Positions 17,899 to 27,281 are shown, counted from the first letter of the stretch. The stretch is DNA of 64,000 nt from DATHRK01 sp035513295 (GCA_035513295.1 DATKCH010000013.1:20624-84623), one strand, 5' to 3'. The notes: generated by a model not told the origin, from the sequence alone. A program made the numbers and translations.

Positions 17899-20432
17899 GC
17901 TTCGGCGGAAGCCGGTACCGGCGCGGCCGCCCCCCCGGATTCCCGCCGGACGGACAGCGCCCGCCAGCCCGACCAGGCCCCGGCGGCCACCAGGATCGCC
18001 AGGGAGGCGAGCGAGATCCACAGCCCGCGGTAGAGCGAGGCGGGTCGGAAGGCGAACTCCACGGAATGCTCGCCTGGCTCGAGCGCGACGCCCATGAGAC
18101 TGTGGTTCACGCGCAGCAGCTCCGCGTCCTCGCCGTCGACCCGCACGCGCCAGTCCGGATAGTGGTTCTCCGCCAACACGAGGATCGACGGTCGTGGCGC
18201 GACCGCCCGCAGCAGGAACCGGTCGCTCTGGTGGTCGAGGACCTGCGCCGTCCCCGGCGGGCCCTCCGCGGGCCCCCCCGCGCCCAGGTCGACGCGAGGC
18301 TCCTCCTCGAGGACCGCCACGTCCGCCGGGCGCCAGCCGGGCGCGAGCACGGCCTCCAGGCTGCCGTCCGGCCCGGCGACGCGCGCCGCGGGGACCACGT
18401 AGGCGCGCCCGAGCGCGCGCGGGTTCAGGTAGACGACGCCGGCGCCGTCCTCGTAGACGACGGGCCAGGGTAGGCCGACGTTCGCGCGCGAGACCACGTA
18501 GCCCACGGCGGCCGCGTCCAGCAGCGGCGTCGGCGACGCGCCGTCCGACGCCGCGAACCGCTGCAGCTCCCCGAGCACGTTGTGCTGGTCGGTGTAGACC
18601 TCGGCGCCGGCGCCCAGGTATTCGTTCCAGCGCTGGAGCTGATTGCCGTGCTCTCCCGTGATCTGCTCGACGCCGAATCTCATCAGGTAGTTCGTCTGTC
18701 CACGGTACGCGGGCAGCTGGGGGATGCTCGGGAGCACCCAGACGCGCGCGCTCCCGGCCTCGCGCGCGAGGAAGTCGGCGACTCCATCGGCGCGGAACTC
18801 GACCGCGGGCGGCGGCCTGACCTCGAAGAAACGGCGGTCCACGATCCACAGGTCCGCGACGATCGTGACCGCCAGCAGGAGCGCGGCCACCGGGGTGCGG
18901 GTACGGCCGCTCAGCCAGAGCCACAGGGTGCCCGCGATCGCCGCGGAGAAGGTCGCGAACCGCAGCCAGCCGCGTCCCGCGCTCGGCGCGGCCGTGGCGA
19001 CGCCGGGGCCGAGGAGGGCGCCGACGACCGCCAGTCCGACGAGCCCGAAGGCGATCCAGGCCGCTTTCTCGAGGCCCGCGCCGCCGGCGCCCGCCGGCTT
19101 CGGCGCCGCGCGGCCCGGAGCGCCCGGGTCGGCGCCGTCCCCCGCGCGCAGCCCGGCCAGCCGCTCCAGCGTCAGCGCGGCCATCGCCGAGAGCGAGAAC
19201 GCGATCAGGAAGAAGGCCAGGGAAGGCGCCCGGAAGCGCTTCACGCCCGGCAGCAGGTCGTAATAGAGCCGGTACAACGGGGTGTGGCCGCCCAGCGAGA
19301 TGCTCAGCGCGAACAGGGCCAGCGCCAGGAAGAACCACCAGCGCCGGTCACGCCGGGAGTAGAGCGCCCCCAGCAGCAGCATCGCCAGCGCGAACGCCCC
19401 CACGTACTCGGTGTGCAGCTTGAACGGGTTCGCGTCCGGGGCGTCGCGGCGGTATTCGTCGAGGATCCCCGCCTGCTCCGGCACCGCCATCGACACCACC
19501 TCGCCGGGCGGCATGGACCACGTCGTCGCGTAGGCGTAGCCGCGCCCCTCCTCGCCGCCGCGCGGCGAGGCCTCCACGTAGCCCAGGAACGGCAGGAAGT
19601 TCACCGCGGTGAGCGCGAACGCGAGCGCCACCGCGGCCAGCCCCAGCGCCAGGCGCCGCGCCAGCGGGCCAGGCCGCGCCAGGAAGCCGTGGTGCCACAG
19701 CGCGAACGCGGCCCACAGGGCGCCGGCCAGGAGCAGGTAGTAGACGCTCTGGATCTGGTTGCCGAGCATGCACAGCCCGAGCGTCGCGGACGCCCCCGCG
19801 AACGCCCCCACCCTACCCGTCCGCACGCCCCGGTGCAGGAAGAAGAAGAACAACGGCGCCAGGCTCGCCACGATCATGCGCCCGTCGTGCCCGGCGTACA
19901 CGAACGACAACAGGATCCCGGTGAACTGGAAGGAGAGCGCCGCTACGAACGCCACCCAGGGGCGACAGCGCAGCTCGCGGAACAGCAGGAAGGCGCCGAC
20001 GCCGGCCACCGCGACCTGCACGAAGTACACGAACGCGAAGAGCTTGTGGGCGGGCAGCAGGAGGTCCCCGATCAGCCGCGGCGGATACCACGTGGCGCCC
20101 GGGTTGGCGAACCACGGCAGCCCGCCGTACACGTAGGACAGCCACTTCGGGATCGCGCCGCGCGCGAACTCCTCCGACAGCCACTCCATGTAGAAGTACG
20201 AGGAGGCGAAGTAGTCGGTGCCGAAGAGGTGAGCGCCCGGCAGCAGCGCCGGCAGGAAGTAGGCGAGCGACAGCGCGCAGAAGACGAGCGCCGCGAGCGC
20301 CAGGCCGATCGCCGGCGGCTCGCCCGCCGACGCGCCCCGGCGCGGCTTCGCATCGGGCGTCGCGGGCTCGTGCGCGCGGTTCTCCGGGCGCGAGGCCTTC
20401 TGGCGTGTAGTCCTGGACCGTTTTCTGGACAT
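17895..20432 (-). CDS. YfhO-like large polytopic membrane protein
   Basis: An 845-residue protein with a charged cytoplasmic N-terminus, about a dozen membrane helices through residue 540, a soluble domain (VADFLAREAGSARVWVLPS onward) and a final helix (LWISLASLAILVAAGAW). The loop with FGTDYFASSYFYMEWLSEE and the late ENHYPDWRVRVDGE segment are characteristic of YfhO-family GT-C-like proteins, which in Gram-positives help glycosylate lipoteichoic acid. Here the acceptor is unknown. It sits 15 bases after a GT4 gene and overlaps the flippase-like gene. Confidence 0.8.
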   Translation of the reverse strand: MSRKRSRTTRQKASRPENRAHEPATPDAKPRRGASAGEPPAIGLALAALVFCALSLAYFLPALLPGAHLFGTDYFASSYFYMEWLSEEFARGAIPKWLSYVYGGLPWFANPGATWYPPRLIGDLLLPAHKLFAFVYFVQVAVAGVGAFLLFRELRCRPWVAFVAALSFQFTGILLSFVYAGHDGRMIVASLAPLFFFFLHRGVRTGRVGAFAGASATLGLCMLGNQIQSVYYLLLAGALWAAFALWHHGFLARPGPLARRLALGLAAVALAFALTAVNFLPFLGYVEASPRGGEEGRGYAYATTWSMPPGEVVSMAVPEQAGILDEYRRDAPDANPFKLHTEYVGAFALAMLLLGALYSRRDRRWWFFLALALFALSISLGGHTPLYRLYYDLLPGVKRFRAPSLAFFLIAFSLSAMAALTLERLAGLRAGDGADPGAPGRAAPKPAGAGGAGLEKAAWIAFGLVGLAVVGALLGPGVATAAPSAGRGWLRFATFSAAIAGTLWLWLSGRTRTPVAALLLAVTIVADLWIVDRRFFEVRPPPAVEFRADGVADFLAREAGSARVWVLPSIPQLPAYRGQTNYLMRFGVEQITGEHGNQLQRWNEYLGAGAEVYTDQHNVLGELQRFAASDGASPTPLLDAAAVGYVVSRANVGLPWPVVYEDGAGVVYLNPRALGRAYVVPAARVAGPDGSLEAVLAPGWRPADVAVLEEEPRVDLGAGGPAEGPPGTAQVLDHQSDRFLLRAVAPRPSILVLAENHYPDWRVRVDGEDAELLRVNHSLMGVALEPGEHSVEFAFRPASLYRGLWISLASLAILVAAGAWSGWRALSVRRESGGAAAPVPASAEA

Positions 20433-20447
20433 GGAATCCGGTGAGGG

Positions 20448-21725
20448 TCAGCCCCGTGCGCGCGAGCGCGCGTCATCCGCGCCCTCCGCACGGGGGCCGG
20501 GTTTCTCAGTTCGGACCGCGTCCCGATACACTGCCTCCAGCCGATCGATCACGGCGTCCCAGGAGAACTCCTCCTCCACGTGGCGCCGACCTCCGGCCGT
20601 GAGGGACCGCCCCAGCGCCGGATCGGTTACGATCCTGCGGACCGCCCGCGCGAGCGCCTCCCCGTCACCGGGGGGAACGAGCAGCCCGGTGCGCTCGTGA
20701 ATGACGATGTCGGGGATGCCCCCGGCGTCCGACGCGATCACGGGCACGCCCGCGGAGAGCGCCTCGATCAGGACCACCCCGAGACCCTCCACGTCGCCCT
20801 TGGCGTCGTGGACCGCCGGCAACACGAAAACGTCGGCGTCGGTGTAGGCGGCCACCAGCTCGTCGCCGTCCACGAAACCCCGGAAGCGCACGCGCTGCGC
20901 CAGCCCCAGCGAGCGGGCTCGTGCTTCGAGGCTCCGGCGAAGGGGTCCGTCGCCGATCACGTCCAGGCGCGCTCCCAGGTCCTCCAGCCGCGCCATGGCC
21001 TCGAGCAGGTGGCGCACGCCCTTTCGCTCGACCAGCCGGCCCACGAACAGCAGTCGTGGCGCCGCCCCCCCCGGGCGCTCCCCGGCGCGTCCGTTCCGCT
21101 CGTCCGCCGGCCCCGGGTCCCGGGCGGAGGGGAAGTCCAGGCTCGCCCCGAAGGGGATCCGCACGACGGGCCGGTCGTGCACCGAGCGCACGAGGTCCGC
21201 GGTGTAGCGCGAGTTCGCCGTCACCACGTCGGACTTCTCGATCACGTAGCGCAGGATCGGCCGCAGGAACGGGAGCCGCTTGCCGGCGAGCGTGAGCTCG
21301 ACGCCGTGGAACGAGCTGACCAGCGGGATCGGCCGCCGGCCGCGGGCCGCGAGGGCCATGAGCGCGTGCGGCAGGGGCCAGTGGGCGTGCACGAGATCGA
21401 AGCCGCCCGTGCGCAGCAGGCGTCGGGCGGCGGCGGTCCCGGCGGCCAGGTATCCCGGGAGCAGGGACGCGTAGAGGGGCTTCGACAGGATCCGGTCGGG
21501 AGTGGTTTCGTCGTGCGTGAGGTCCTCCCAGCGCCGCGGCGCGTACCGGAAGCGGTGCACGCGCACGCCTCCCACGCCGTGGGAGGGCAGGCCGCGGTAG
21601 GAGGGAGCAAGGACCTCCGCCGTGACGCCGCGCGCGCCCAGCTTCCTGATCGTCTCCGACAGCCACGGCGTGATCACGTCCGTCTCGGACCGGTCGTACG
21701 CGGTGACGATGACCAGGACCCTCAA
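20448..21725 (-). CDS. GT4 family glycosyltransferase
   Basis: A 425-residue GT-B enzyme. The N-terminal acceptor domain begins LRVLVIVTAYD; LVHAHWPLPHALMALAARG and SSFHGVELTL follow. The C-terminal donor domain has LLFVGRLVERKGVRHLLEAM and EGLGVVLIEALSAGVPVIASDAGG, with the EX7E pair of retaining GT4 enzymes. No ATG fits; a TTG at 21725 places the first strand at the N-terminus and is the best start seen. It lies 14 bases after the beta-propeller gene and 15 before YfhO. Confidence 0.88.
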   Translation of the reverse strand: MRVLVIVTAYDRSETDVITPWLSETIRKLGARGVTAEVLAPSYRGLPSHGVGGVRVHRFRYAPRRWEDLTHDETTPDRILSKPLYASLLPGYLAAGTAAARRLLRTGGFDLVHAHWPLPHALMALAARGRRPIPLVSSFHGVELTLAGKRLPFLRPILRYVIEKSDVVTANSRYTADLVRSVHDRPVVRIPFGASLDFPSARDPGPADERNGRAGERPGGAAPRLLFVGRLVERKGVRHLLEAMARLEDLGARLDVIGDGPLRRSLEARARSLGLAQRVRFRGFVDGDELVAAYTDADVFVLPAVHDAKGDVEGLGVVLIEALSAGVPVIASDAGGIPDIVIHERTGLLVPPGDGEALARAVRRIVTDPALGRSLTAGGRRHVEEEFSWDAVIDRLEAVYRDAVRTEKPGPRAEGADDARSRARG

Positions 21726-21739
21726 ATCGGCCCCATACC

Positions 21740-23071
21740 CTATCGCATCACGTCCACCCAGCCGACTTCGTTGGTGACGAACGCGAAGGACCCGTCGGGA
21801 CCGAACGCGACCCGGCGGGGCTGACCGCCGAGGAACAGCGTCCTGACCTGCCCGGTGGCGATGTCGATCACGTACAGCGCGGCCGAAACGGGACCTCCGG
21901 TCACGTACAGCTGCGCGCCGCTGGGGGCCAGCGCCAGTCCGAAGGGCTGCGCGTCCGCCGGCAGCGCGATGTCGTCCCCCGGCGTTCCCGTCCCCAGGTC
22001 GATGGTCGCGACGCGCGCGCTGCCCTCCATGGCCACGAAGAGCGTCGCGCCGTCGGCGGAGACCGCGAGGTCGCGCGCGCCCGCCTCGGTCAGGGGGAGG
22101 GAGCGCGTAGCCGCGCTGGTCGCGGTGCTGATCTCGGTGACGTTCGTGCCGGCGCTGGCGGAGACGTAAAGGAAGTCGCCGTCCGGGGAGAGGGCCATCC
22201 CGTCGGGGTCGAGATCGACCTCCACGGCGGCGATCACCGCCGGAATCGCGGGATCGATGACGAAGACGGAGTCCGCGTCCGTCGAAACGTACACGCGGTC
22301 CCCCGCAGCGCTCACCGCCACCCGCGACGGCGCCCCGGTGAGCGGAACCGCGTCGATCTGGGCGTGCGTCGCCACGTCGACGATGCTCACGCTCGCCGAA
22401 CCCAGGTTCGCCACGAAGGCGCGCGAGCCGTCCGGCGAGAACGCCACGTCGCGCGGCGTCGATCCGACCGCGACCGACCCGTCGATCGAGTCGAAGGGGA
22501 CGGTCCCGCGCGCGACGTCGGCGTCGAGGCGGGCGACATAGACATCGCCCAGGCCGGACACGTCCACGCCGAACGGCCGCTCGGTCACCTGCGTGCGGCC
22601 GGCCGGCACGCCGTCCGGCTGGTCGTTCGGACACTGGACGGACACGGTGGCCGAGTCCGTCACGGGCCCGATGGTGTCGGCGGCCGCGTGCGCGCGGCTC
22701 GAAAAGAGAGCGCAGGAGAACGTGGACGCGAACGACGTGACCTGGATCGACACGACCTGGGTCGCGTCCAACGTGTCCAGCGCGCAGCTCAGGATCCCGG
22801 ACGGGAGCACGGCGCACTCCTGCCGGTCGACGGTCCACTCGCCATCCACGCCGGACGGCAGCGTGTCCACCACCTGCACCCCGGTGATCGGGCCCGTGCC
22901 CGGGTTGCTGACGTCGATCACGAAGCCGAACTCCGCGGGCGCGGTGACCACGGCCTGGACGGGCCTCTTGGAGAGCGCGAGCCCGGGCACGGGCGGCTCG
23001 GTCGGCAGGTCGGCCGCGCACGCCGCGGCGGCCACGAGGGTCATGAGACAGAGCAGTCTATGGAATCGCAC
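21740..23071 (-). CDS. beta-propeller lipoprotein with an N-terminal DUF11-like domain
   Basis: A 443-residue exported protein. The GTG at 23071 gives a short signal with lipobox-like LVAAAAC. Residues about 35-150 resemble a DUF11/CARDB-type beta domain (VIDVSNPGTGPITGVQVVDT). The remainder contains at least five YVTN-type blades (VAFSPDGSRAFVANLGSASV, MALSPDGDFLYVSASAGT and others). Such proteins are surface or periplasmic binding scaffolds without a predictable ligand. It is the first gene of a minus-strand run with GT4, YfhO and the flippase-like gene. Confidence 0.75.
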   Translation of the reverse strand: MRFHRLLCLMTLVAAAACAADLPTEPPVPGLALSKRPVQAVVTAPAEFGFVIDVSNPGTGPITGVQVVDTLPSGVDGEWTVDRQECAVLPSGILSCALDTLDATQVVSIQVTSFASTFSCALFSSRAHAAADTIGPVTDSATVSVQCPNDQPDGVPAGRTQVTERPFGVDVSGLGDVYVARLDADVARGTVPFDSIDGSVAVGSTPRDVAFSPDGSRAFVANLGSASVSIVDVATHAQIDAVPLTGAPSRVAVSAAGDRVYVSTDADSVFVIDPAIPAVIAAVEVDLDPDGMALSPDGDFLYVSASAGTNVTEISTATSAATRSLPLTEAGARDLAVSADGATLFVAMEGSARVATIDLGTGTPGDDIALPADAQPFGLALAPSGAQLYVTGGPVSAALYVIDIATGQVRTLFLGGQPRRVAFGPDGSFAFVTNEVGWVDVMR

Positions 23072-23262
23072 GGCAATACCCGTCGCTCGGATGGTGGAAG
23101 CGGTCCCGGTGCGCTGGCAGGACGGGGACACGGCTACGGAATGTGCCACCCGCCGAGGGCGCGGATCAAGGAGCGTCGCCCCCACGACCCGCACGTTCCG
23201 GTCCGCGATGACGCGGGACGCGCCCGTCGCGCGTCGCCGCGTGCGACGGGCCGCGCGGCGCG

Positions 23263-23276
23263 TAGATTGTCCGGCG
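23263..23276 (+). promoter_or_regulatory. candidate -10 box for a leaderless methyltransferase transcript
   Basis: TAGATT (23263-23268) lies eight bases before the ATG at 23277 and no Shine-Dalgarno sequence is present, so transcription may begin at or next to the start codon. The -35 region is not convincing. The 205-base gap between this gene and the divergent lipoprotein gene shows no other feature. Confidence 0.3.
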
Positions 23277-23975
23277 ATGAGCGACGAGCCAACGGTCCGG
23301 GACGGGCGTCTGCTGGCGCGGTCGAAGGAGTATTACGACCGCTGGTACGCCGGCCCGCCCATCGCCCCGCGCGATTTCGGGGCCTACCTGGACTTCCTCC
23401 GACCCGTCCCCGAGCGCGGGTCCTGGCTGGACGTCGGCTGCGGGCGGGGCTTCATGCTGCGGGAGCTCGACGCGCTGGCCGGCTGGCGCGCGGTGGGCGT
23501 GGACCTGTCGCCGCGGGCGCTGCGGTCCGCGGCGGGCATCGCCGGTCGCGCCCACACGCTGTGCGCCGACGGCGAGGCGCTGCCGTTCCCGGACGCCACG
23601 TTCGACGTGGCCACGGCGCTCGGCACGCTCGAGCATTTCCCCGATCCCGGGCGTGGCGCGGCGGAGGTCGCGCGCGTCCTGAAGCCGGGGGGAACCGCGC
23701 TGATCGTGGTGCCGAACGAGCGCTTCCTGCCATGGAAGCTGGGCGGGCGGGCGGGCACCGAGCAGAAGGACAATCTGGAGCTCCTGCTGGACGTGTCCGC
23801 GTGGCGCGTGCTGCTCGGCGCGGCGGGCCTCGCCGTCATGGAGGTGCGCAAGGATCCCTGGCACACGAAGCCCGCCTCGCTCCCCGTCCGTGGTCTGCGG
23901 CGCCTCGCGAACGGCCTGATTCCCCTGGTGTGGACCTACCAGTTCGCCTTCGTGTGCCGGCGCGCGGCCGGGTAG
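23277..23975 (+). CDS. class I SAM-dependent methyltransferase
   Basis: A 232-residue Rossmann methyltransferase with motif I WLDVGCGRGFMLRELD (about residues 41-56), an acidic end of strand 2 (GVDLSPRAL), DGEALPFPDATFDVAT and the post-motif EVARVLKPGGTALIVVPNE. This is the Methyltransf_11 pattern seen in ubiquinone, glycan and small-molecule methylases. The acceptor cannot be inferred. It lies between glycosyltransferase genes, so modification of a glycan or lipid is possible but unproven. Confidence 0.85.
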   Translation: MSDEPTVRDGRLLARSKEYYDRWYAGPPIAPRDFGAYLDFLRPVPERGSWLDVGCGRGFMLRELDALAGWRAVGVDLSPRALRSAAGIAGRAHTLCADGEALPFPDATFDVATALGTLEHFPDPGRGAAEVARVLKPGGTALIVVPNERFLPWKLGGRAGTEQKDNLELLLDVSAWRVLLGAAGLAVMEVRKDPWHTKPASLPVRGLRRLANGLIPLVWTYQFAFVCRRAAG

Positions 23976-24074
23976 CCCGGCCCGTGGGAGCCGGCGGCCG
24001 GCGGGGCATCGGCGCGCCGACTCGGCCGCTATCCCCCGCATCTGCGCCCGGCGGGGCGGTGGCGGCGGGGGCGG

Positions 24075-24103
24075 TTGTTCGCGCCGATTCGCCGGACTAA
24101 CCT
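24075..24103 (+). promoter_or_regulatory. candidate sigma-70 promoter for the GT2-zinc-ribbon-plsC genes
   Basis: TTGTTC (24075-24080) and TAACCT (24098-24103) are separated by 17 bases in the gap after the methyltransferase gene. A transcript from here would carry about 40 bases of leader with GGAGGCGG just before the ATG at 24148. Confidence 0.5.
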
Positions 24104-24147
24104 TGTGCTTGTTACCGACCGGCCAACCCGACCACCGACGGAGGCGG

Positions 24148-24879
24148 ATGGGGCGTGACACGAGGCGTTCGCTCGTCATCATACCCACGTACAACGAGCG
24201 CGAGAACCTCCCGAGGCTGATCCCCAGGGTCCTCGAGCAGGACCCCGGCATCGAGGTCCTCGTCATCGACGACGCGAGCTCCGACGGAACCGGCGCGGAG
24301 GCGGATCAACTCGCCGCCGCCGATCCTCGGGTCCACGTGATGCATCGCGCCGGAAAGCTCGGCTTGGGAACGGCTTACCTCGCCGGCTTCGAGTGGGGTC
24401 TGAAGCGCGGCTACGAACTGCTCTTCGAGATGGACGCGGATTTTTCCCACGATCCGGGCCACCTGCCGCAGTTCCTGGCGGCGGCTCGCGACGCGGACGT
24501 GGTCCTCGGCTCCCGCTACGTCGAGGGGCGCGTCACGGTCGTCAACTGGCCCATCGGGAGGCTCATCCTGTCGTCCTTCGCGAATGCGTACGCGCGCACC
24601 ATCACGGGGGTGCCGATCGCCGACGTCACCGGCGGCTACCGCTGCTACCATCGGCGCGTGCTGGAGGCGATCAACCTCGAGCGGGTCGGCTCGGAGGGGT
24701 ACGCGTTCCAGATCGAGATGACCATGCGCGCGTGGGTGCGCGGCTTCCGGATCGTGGAGATCCCGATCGTGTTCGCCGACCGCGACAGCGGCGAATCGAA
24801 GATGTCGAAGGCGATCATCGCGGAGGCGGTGTGGCGGGTCTGGTATCTGCGCTTCCTGCGGCTCTTCCGGCGGCTGTAG
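24148..24879 (+). CDS. polyprenol monophosphomannose synthase-like GT2
   Basis: A 243-residue soluble GT-A enzyme without C-terminal membrane helices. Motifs are LVIIPTYNERENLPRLI, VLVIDDASSDGTG, LFEMDADFSHDP (metal-binding DxD) and DVTGGYRCYHRRVLEAI, matching the dolichol/polyprenol phosphate mannosyltransferase family. It would transfer a hexose from a nucleotide sugar to a polyprenyl phosphate carrier. The ATG at 24148 has GGAGGCGG upstream and is preferred to a TTG-type start at 24103. Confidence 0.9.
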   Translation: MGRDTRRSLVIIPTYNERENLPRLIPRVLEQDPGIEVLVIDDASSDGTGAEADQLAAADPRVHVMHRAGKLGLGTAYLAGFEWGLKRGYELLFEMDADFSHDPGHLPQFLAAARDADVVLGSRYVEGRVTVVNWPIGRLILSSFANAYARTITGVPIADVTGGYRCYHRRVLEAINLERVGSEGYAFQIEMTMRAWVRGFRIVEIPIVFADRDSGESKMSKAIIAEAVWRVWYLRFLRLFRRL

Positions 24880-24886
24880 CGGTCCC

Positions 24887-25504
24887 GTGGCGATCGGCGA
24901 TCTCCTGTGGGCGTGCCCGTTCTGCGGGGCCGTGGGCGCCATCCAGGCGGCGGGCAGGGGCAGGTCCGTGTGCTCGGCCTGCGGCTCCGCCTACCGGAGG
25001 GGACGGGGTTCGCTGCTGATCGCGCACCGGCCGGGCGCCGAGCCCGAGGTGCGCCCGGCCTCCGAGTGGTTGCAGGCCCTGCCCACGCTCGCGGCCGCGC
25101 TCGGCGCCGGGAACCAGGACGGGCGCGTCCTGCGCGAGGACATGGTGGAGGCCACGGTCGCCGGTCCCGACGAGGCCGTCCGTAGGGGAGGGGAGGTGCT
25201 GGGCTTCCGCGAGACGGCGGGGGAGTCGCTGACGGGGGCGCTGCGCCTGGAAGGCGCGACGGTGACGCTCGAGGAGGATTCCGGCGCGAGGCGCGCCTGG
25301 GCCCTCGAAGACCTGACCGCCATCCAGTCCAGCTCGCGCGTGGTGCAGATCAAGCCGCGCGGTCGGCCGGTCGTGACGTTCCGCTTCCGCACCGGTTCGC
25401 CGCGGCTCTGGGAGGAGCTCCTGCAGCTCGCCATGCGGCGCCTTTACCGCACGCTGGGACGGGGCGAGATCCGCGAGTTCCAGCCCCGGATCGTGGTGCG
25501 TTGA
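24887..25504 (+). CDS. zinc-ribbon protein of unknown function
   Basis: A 205-residue protein that starts (GTG) with a four-cysteine ribbon, CPFCGAVGAI then CSACGSAYRRG, within the first 35 residues. The rest is mixed alpha/beta with a beta-rich PH-like stretch (LEGATVTLEEDSGARRAW to TFRFRTGSPRLWEELL). No named family was recognised. It starts seven bases after the GT2 gene and its stop overlaps the plsC start, so it belongs to the same operon. Confidence 0.75.
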   Translation: MAIGDLLWACPFCGAVGAIQAAGRGRSVCSACGSAYRRGRGSLLIAHRPGAEPEVRPASEWLQALPTLAAALGAGNQDGRVLREDMVEATVAGPDEAVRRGGEVLGFRETAGESLTGALRLEGATVTLEEDSGARRAWALEDLTAIQSSSRVVQIKPRGRPVVTFRFRTGSPRLWEELLQLAMRRLYRTLGRGEIREFQPRIVVR

Positions 25505-26205
25505 GCGGACGCGCGCTCCGCCGCCAGGCGCACGACGAGCGCGTGCCGGTGTACCGCGCCTTCCAGGGCACCGTGCGCCTCCTGTCGCGCGTGTTCCTGC
25601 CGTCCGTCACCGTGGAGGGGCTCCACAACGTCCCCGACCGCGGCCCGTGCCTGATCGTGTCCAACCACCAGAGCATCCTGGACCCCATCCTGATCCAGTC
25701 GTTCTGTCCGCGGCCGCTGCACACGATGACCAAGAGCACGCAGTTCGGCGTGCCGGTGTTCGGCTGGCTGGTGCGTGAACACCTGCTCGCGTTCCCCGTG
25801 CGGCGCTTCCAGATCGACCCCCAGGCGGTGCGCGTGGCGCTGCGCAGGCTGGAGCAGGGACGGGCCGTGGGGGTCTACGTCGAGGGCGAGAGGTCGTGGG
25901 ACGGGTGCCTGCAGCCGCCCCGGCTCGGCACCCTCCGATTGCTGCTCAAGGCCGGCGTGCCGGTCATTCCGTGCGCGATCTCCGGCTCCTACGACGTGTG
26001 GCCGCGCTGGGACCGCGCGCTCCGGCTCGCGCCGGTGCGGATCGCGTTCGGGGAGCCCGTGCCGCTGCCGAAGCTCGACGACCGGCGCGCGCGCGAGCGC
26101 AGCCTCGACGGCGCCGCGGCGGCCGTGATGGGGGCGCTGAGGGCCCTTCTGCGGCCCGCTGGAAGGCCGGAAGCGGTGGCCGCGGGGGAGGGACGGAGGG
26201 GATAA
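25501..26205 (+). CDS. plsC: 1-acyl-sn-glycerol-3-phosphate acyltransferase (PlsC family)
   Basis: A 234-residue acyltransferase. The catalytic HX4D motif is in SNHQSILDPIL, the phosphate-binding block is VYVEGERSWDG, and PVIPCAISGSYDVWP is the fourth conserved block. It acylates lysophosphatidic acid to phosphatidic acid at the inner membrane. The start is a TTG overlapping the upstream stop. It ends the plus-strand gene run; the dif-like site follows 32 bases after the stop. Confidence 0.88.
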   Translation: MSGRALRRQAHDERVPVYRAFQGTVRLLSRVFLPSVTVEGLHNVPDRGPCLIVSNHQSILDPILIQSFCPRPLHTMTKSTQFGVPVFGWLVREHLLAFPVRRFQIDPQAVRVALRRLEQGRAVGVYVEGERSWDGCLQPPRLGTLRLLLKAGVPVIPCAISGSYDVWPRWDRALRLAPVRIAFGEPVPLPKLDDRRARERSLDGAAAAVMGALRALLRPAGRPEAVAAGEGRRG

Positions 26206-26237
26206 AGCCGGGGTTTCCCACATCCGTCCACCCATCA

Positions 26238-26265
26238 AGTTTACATAATGTAGATTATACGAAGT
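26238..26265 (-). other. dif: dif-like chromosome dimer resolution site
   Basis: An AT-rich 28-bp island in otherwise GC-rich DNA. Read on the minus strand it has an 11-bp left arm ACTTCGTATAA, a 6-bp centre TCTACA and an 11-bp right arm TTATGTAAACT. The right (XerD-type) arm equals the one I know from the Bacillus subtilis dif site, and the left (XerC-type) arm differs from it at two positions. It lies between convergent genes, as dif sites usually do. XerC/XerD recombination here would resolve chromosome dimers at the septum with FtsK. Confidence 0.85.
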
Positions 26266-26333
26266 TCATCCGGAGATGAACGGAGGGCGCCCGGAGGACG
26301 GAGGTGGCTCGAGGGACGGGCGCGGACTCGGGG

Positions 26334-27032
26334 TCAGGCGCCGGCCTGCGCCTGCGCCTCGGCCTGGGCCTCGCCGAGACGGAGCCGGAGGAGTGGCACC
26401 TGGGGGTCGTTCTCGGGAAACGCATCGAGCGCGCGCCGGTAGAGCTCCGCGGCTCCGGCCGCGTCCCCCCGCTGCATCCGGACGCGCCCGGCGTCCGCGA
26501 GGGCGCGATTGCGCTCGAACCGGCGAGCCGCGTCGGTGGAGATGCGCAGGTACTCGGCCTCGGCCTCCTCCCAGCGTTCGGCCTGCTCGTGCGCCGCGGC
26601 GGCAAGCCGGGCGGCGCTGGCGCCGAGGGGGTCGTTCAGGTCGCGCGACAGCTCGTAGACCGCGTCGAGCGCCTCCTCGTTGCGGCCCTCGAGGAGCAGT
26701 AGCTGGGCCATCATCAGGCGCCCGTCCCGGCCCGAAGGCGTGTCCGAGAAACTCTCCAGGAAGGCGGAGAGGTCGCGCAGGGCGAGCGGCGTGTTGCCGG
26801 TGGCGATGGTCTGCCGGATCGCGCTCAGCTCGGCGCTCGCGGCCTCCCTCAGCGCACGCTGGTAGCGGATCCAGTACAGCGAGCCGGCCACGAGGATGAA
26901 GAGCGCGATCGCGGCGATGGTGACGGTGCGCGAGTTGCGCTTGAACCAGTCGCCCCCGGCCATGACCCCGGCGACGAACCGGTCATCCGGGTCCTCGGCG
27001 GCGCGGTGCGGTGCGTTGGGATGCTTTGCCAT
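26334..27032 (-). CDS. single-pass TPR protein, YfgM/YbgF-like
   Basis: A 232-residue protein: a short cytoplasmic N-terminus, one membrane helix (TVTIAAIALFILVAGSLYWI near residues 37-56) and a periplasmic helical part with TPR-like repeats (LLLEGRNEEALDAVYELSRD, AGRVRMQRGDAAGAAELYRRAL). This matches the architecture of YfgM, an accessory of SecYEG and periplasmic chaperones, though other TPR anchors are equally built. The ATG at 27032 was preferred; a GTG six codons upstream is the alternative. Confidence 0.65.
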   Translation of the reverse strand: MAKHPNAPHRAAEDPDDRFVAGVMAGGDWFKRNSRTVTIAAIALFILVAGSLYWIRYQRALREAASAELSAIRQTIATGNTPLALRDLSAFLESFSDTPSGRDGRLMMAQLLLLEGRNEEALDAVYELSRDLNDPLGASAARLAAAAHEQAERWEEAEAEYLRISTDAARRFERNRALADAGRVRMQRGDAAGAAELYRRALDAFPENDPQVPLLRLRLGEAQAEAQAQAGA

Positions 27033-27281
27033 AGGTCGTCGGCGCGCCACGCGGCGCGTTCATATTCTCACTGGTGTCCCGGCCCGGCGTCCTGCGCGGC
27101 AACGAGGAGGACGCGGCACAGCATGACAGGGTACCCGCAAGGTGACGTCGGGTCAATCCGCCCAGCCCCCCGATTTCGGCGAGCCACGGCGACGAACCAC
27201 GGCGCAGGTCGGCGCCCGGATGCCGCTGGCCTTCGTCTTGCGCGCCTGGCCGGCGCGCGCGCGTGATTGCGGGGGTCGCGC

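Noticed and set aside
26230..26270. Resemblance of the AT-rich site to phage P1 loxP (TATACGAAGTT arm)
   Set aside because: Only one arm matches loxP well and the 8-bp spacer layout does not fit; the 11-6-11 arrangement and the matching XerD-type arm make dif the better explanation.
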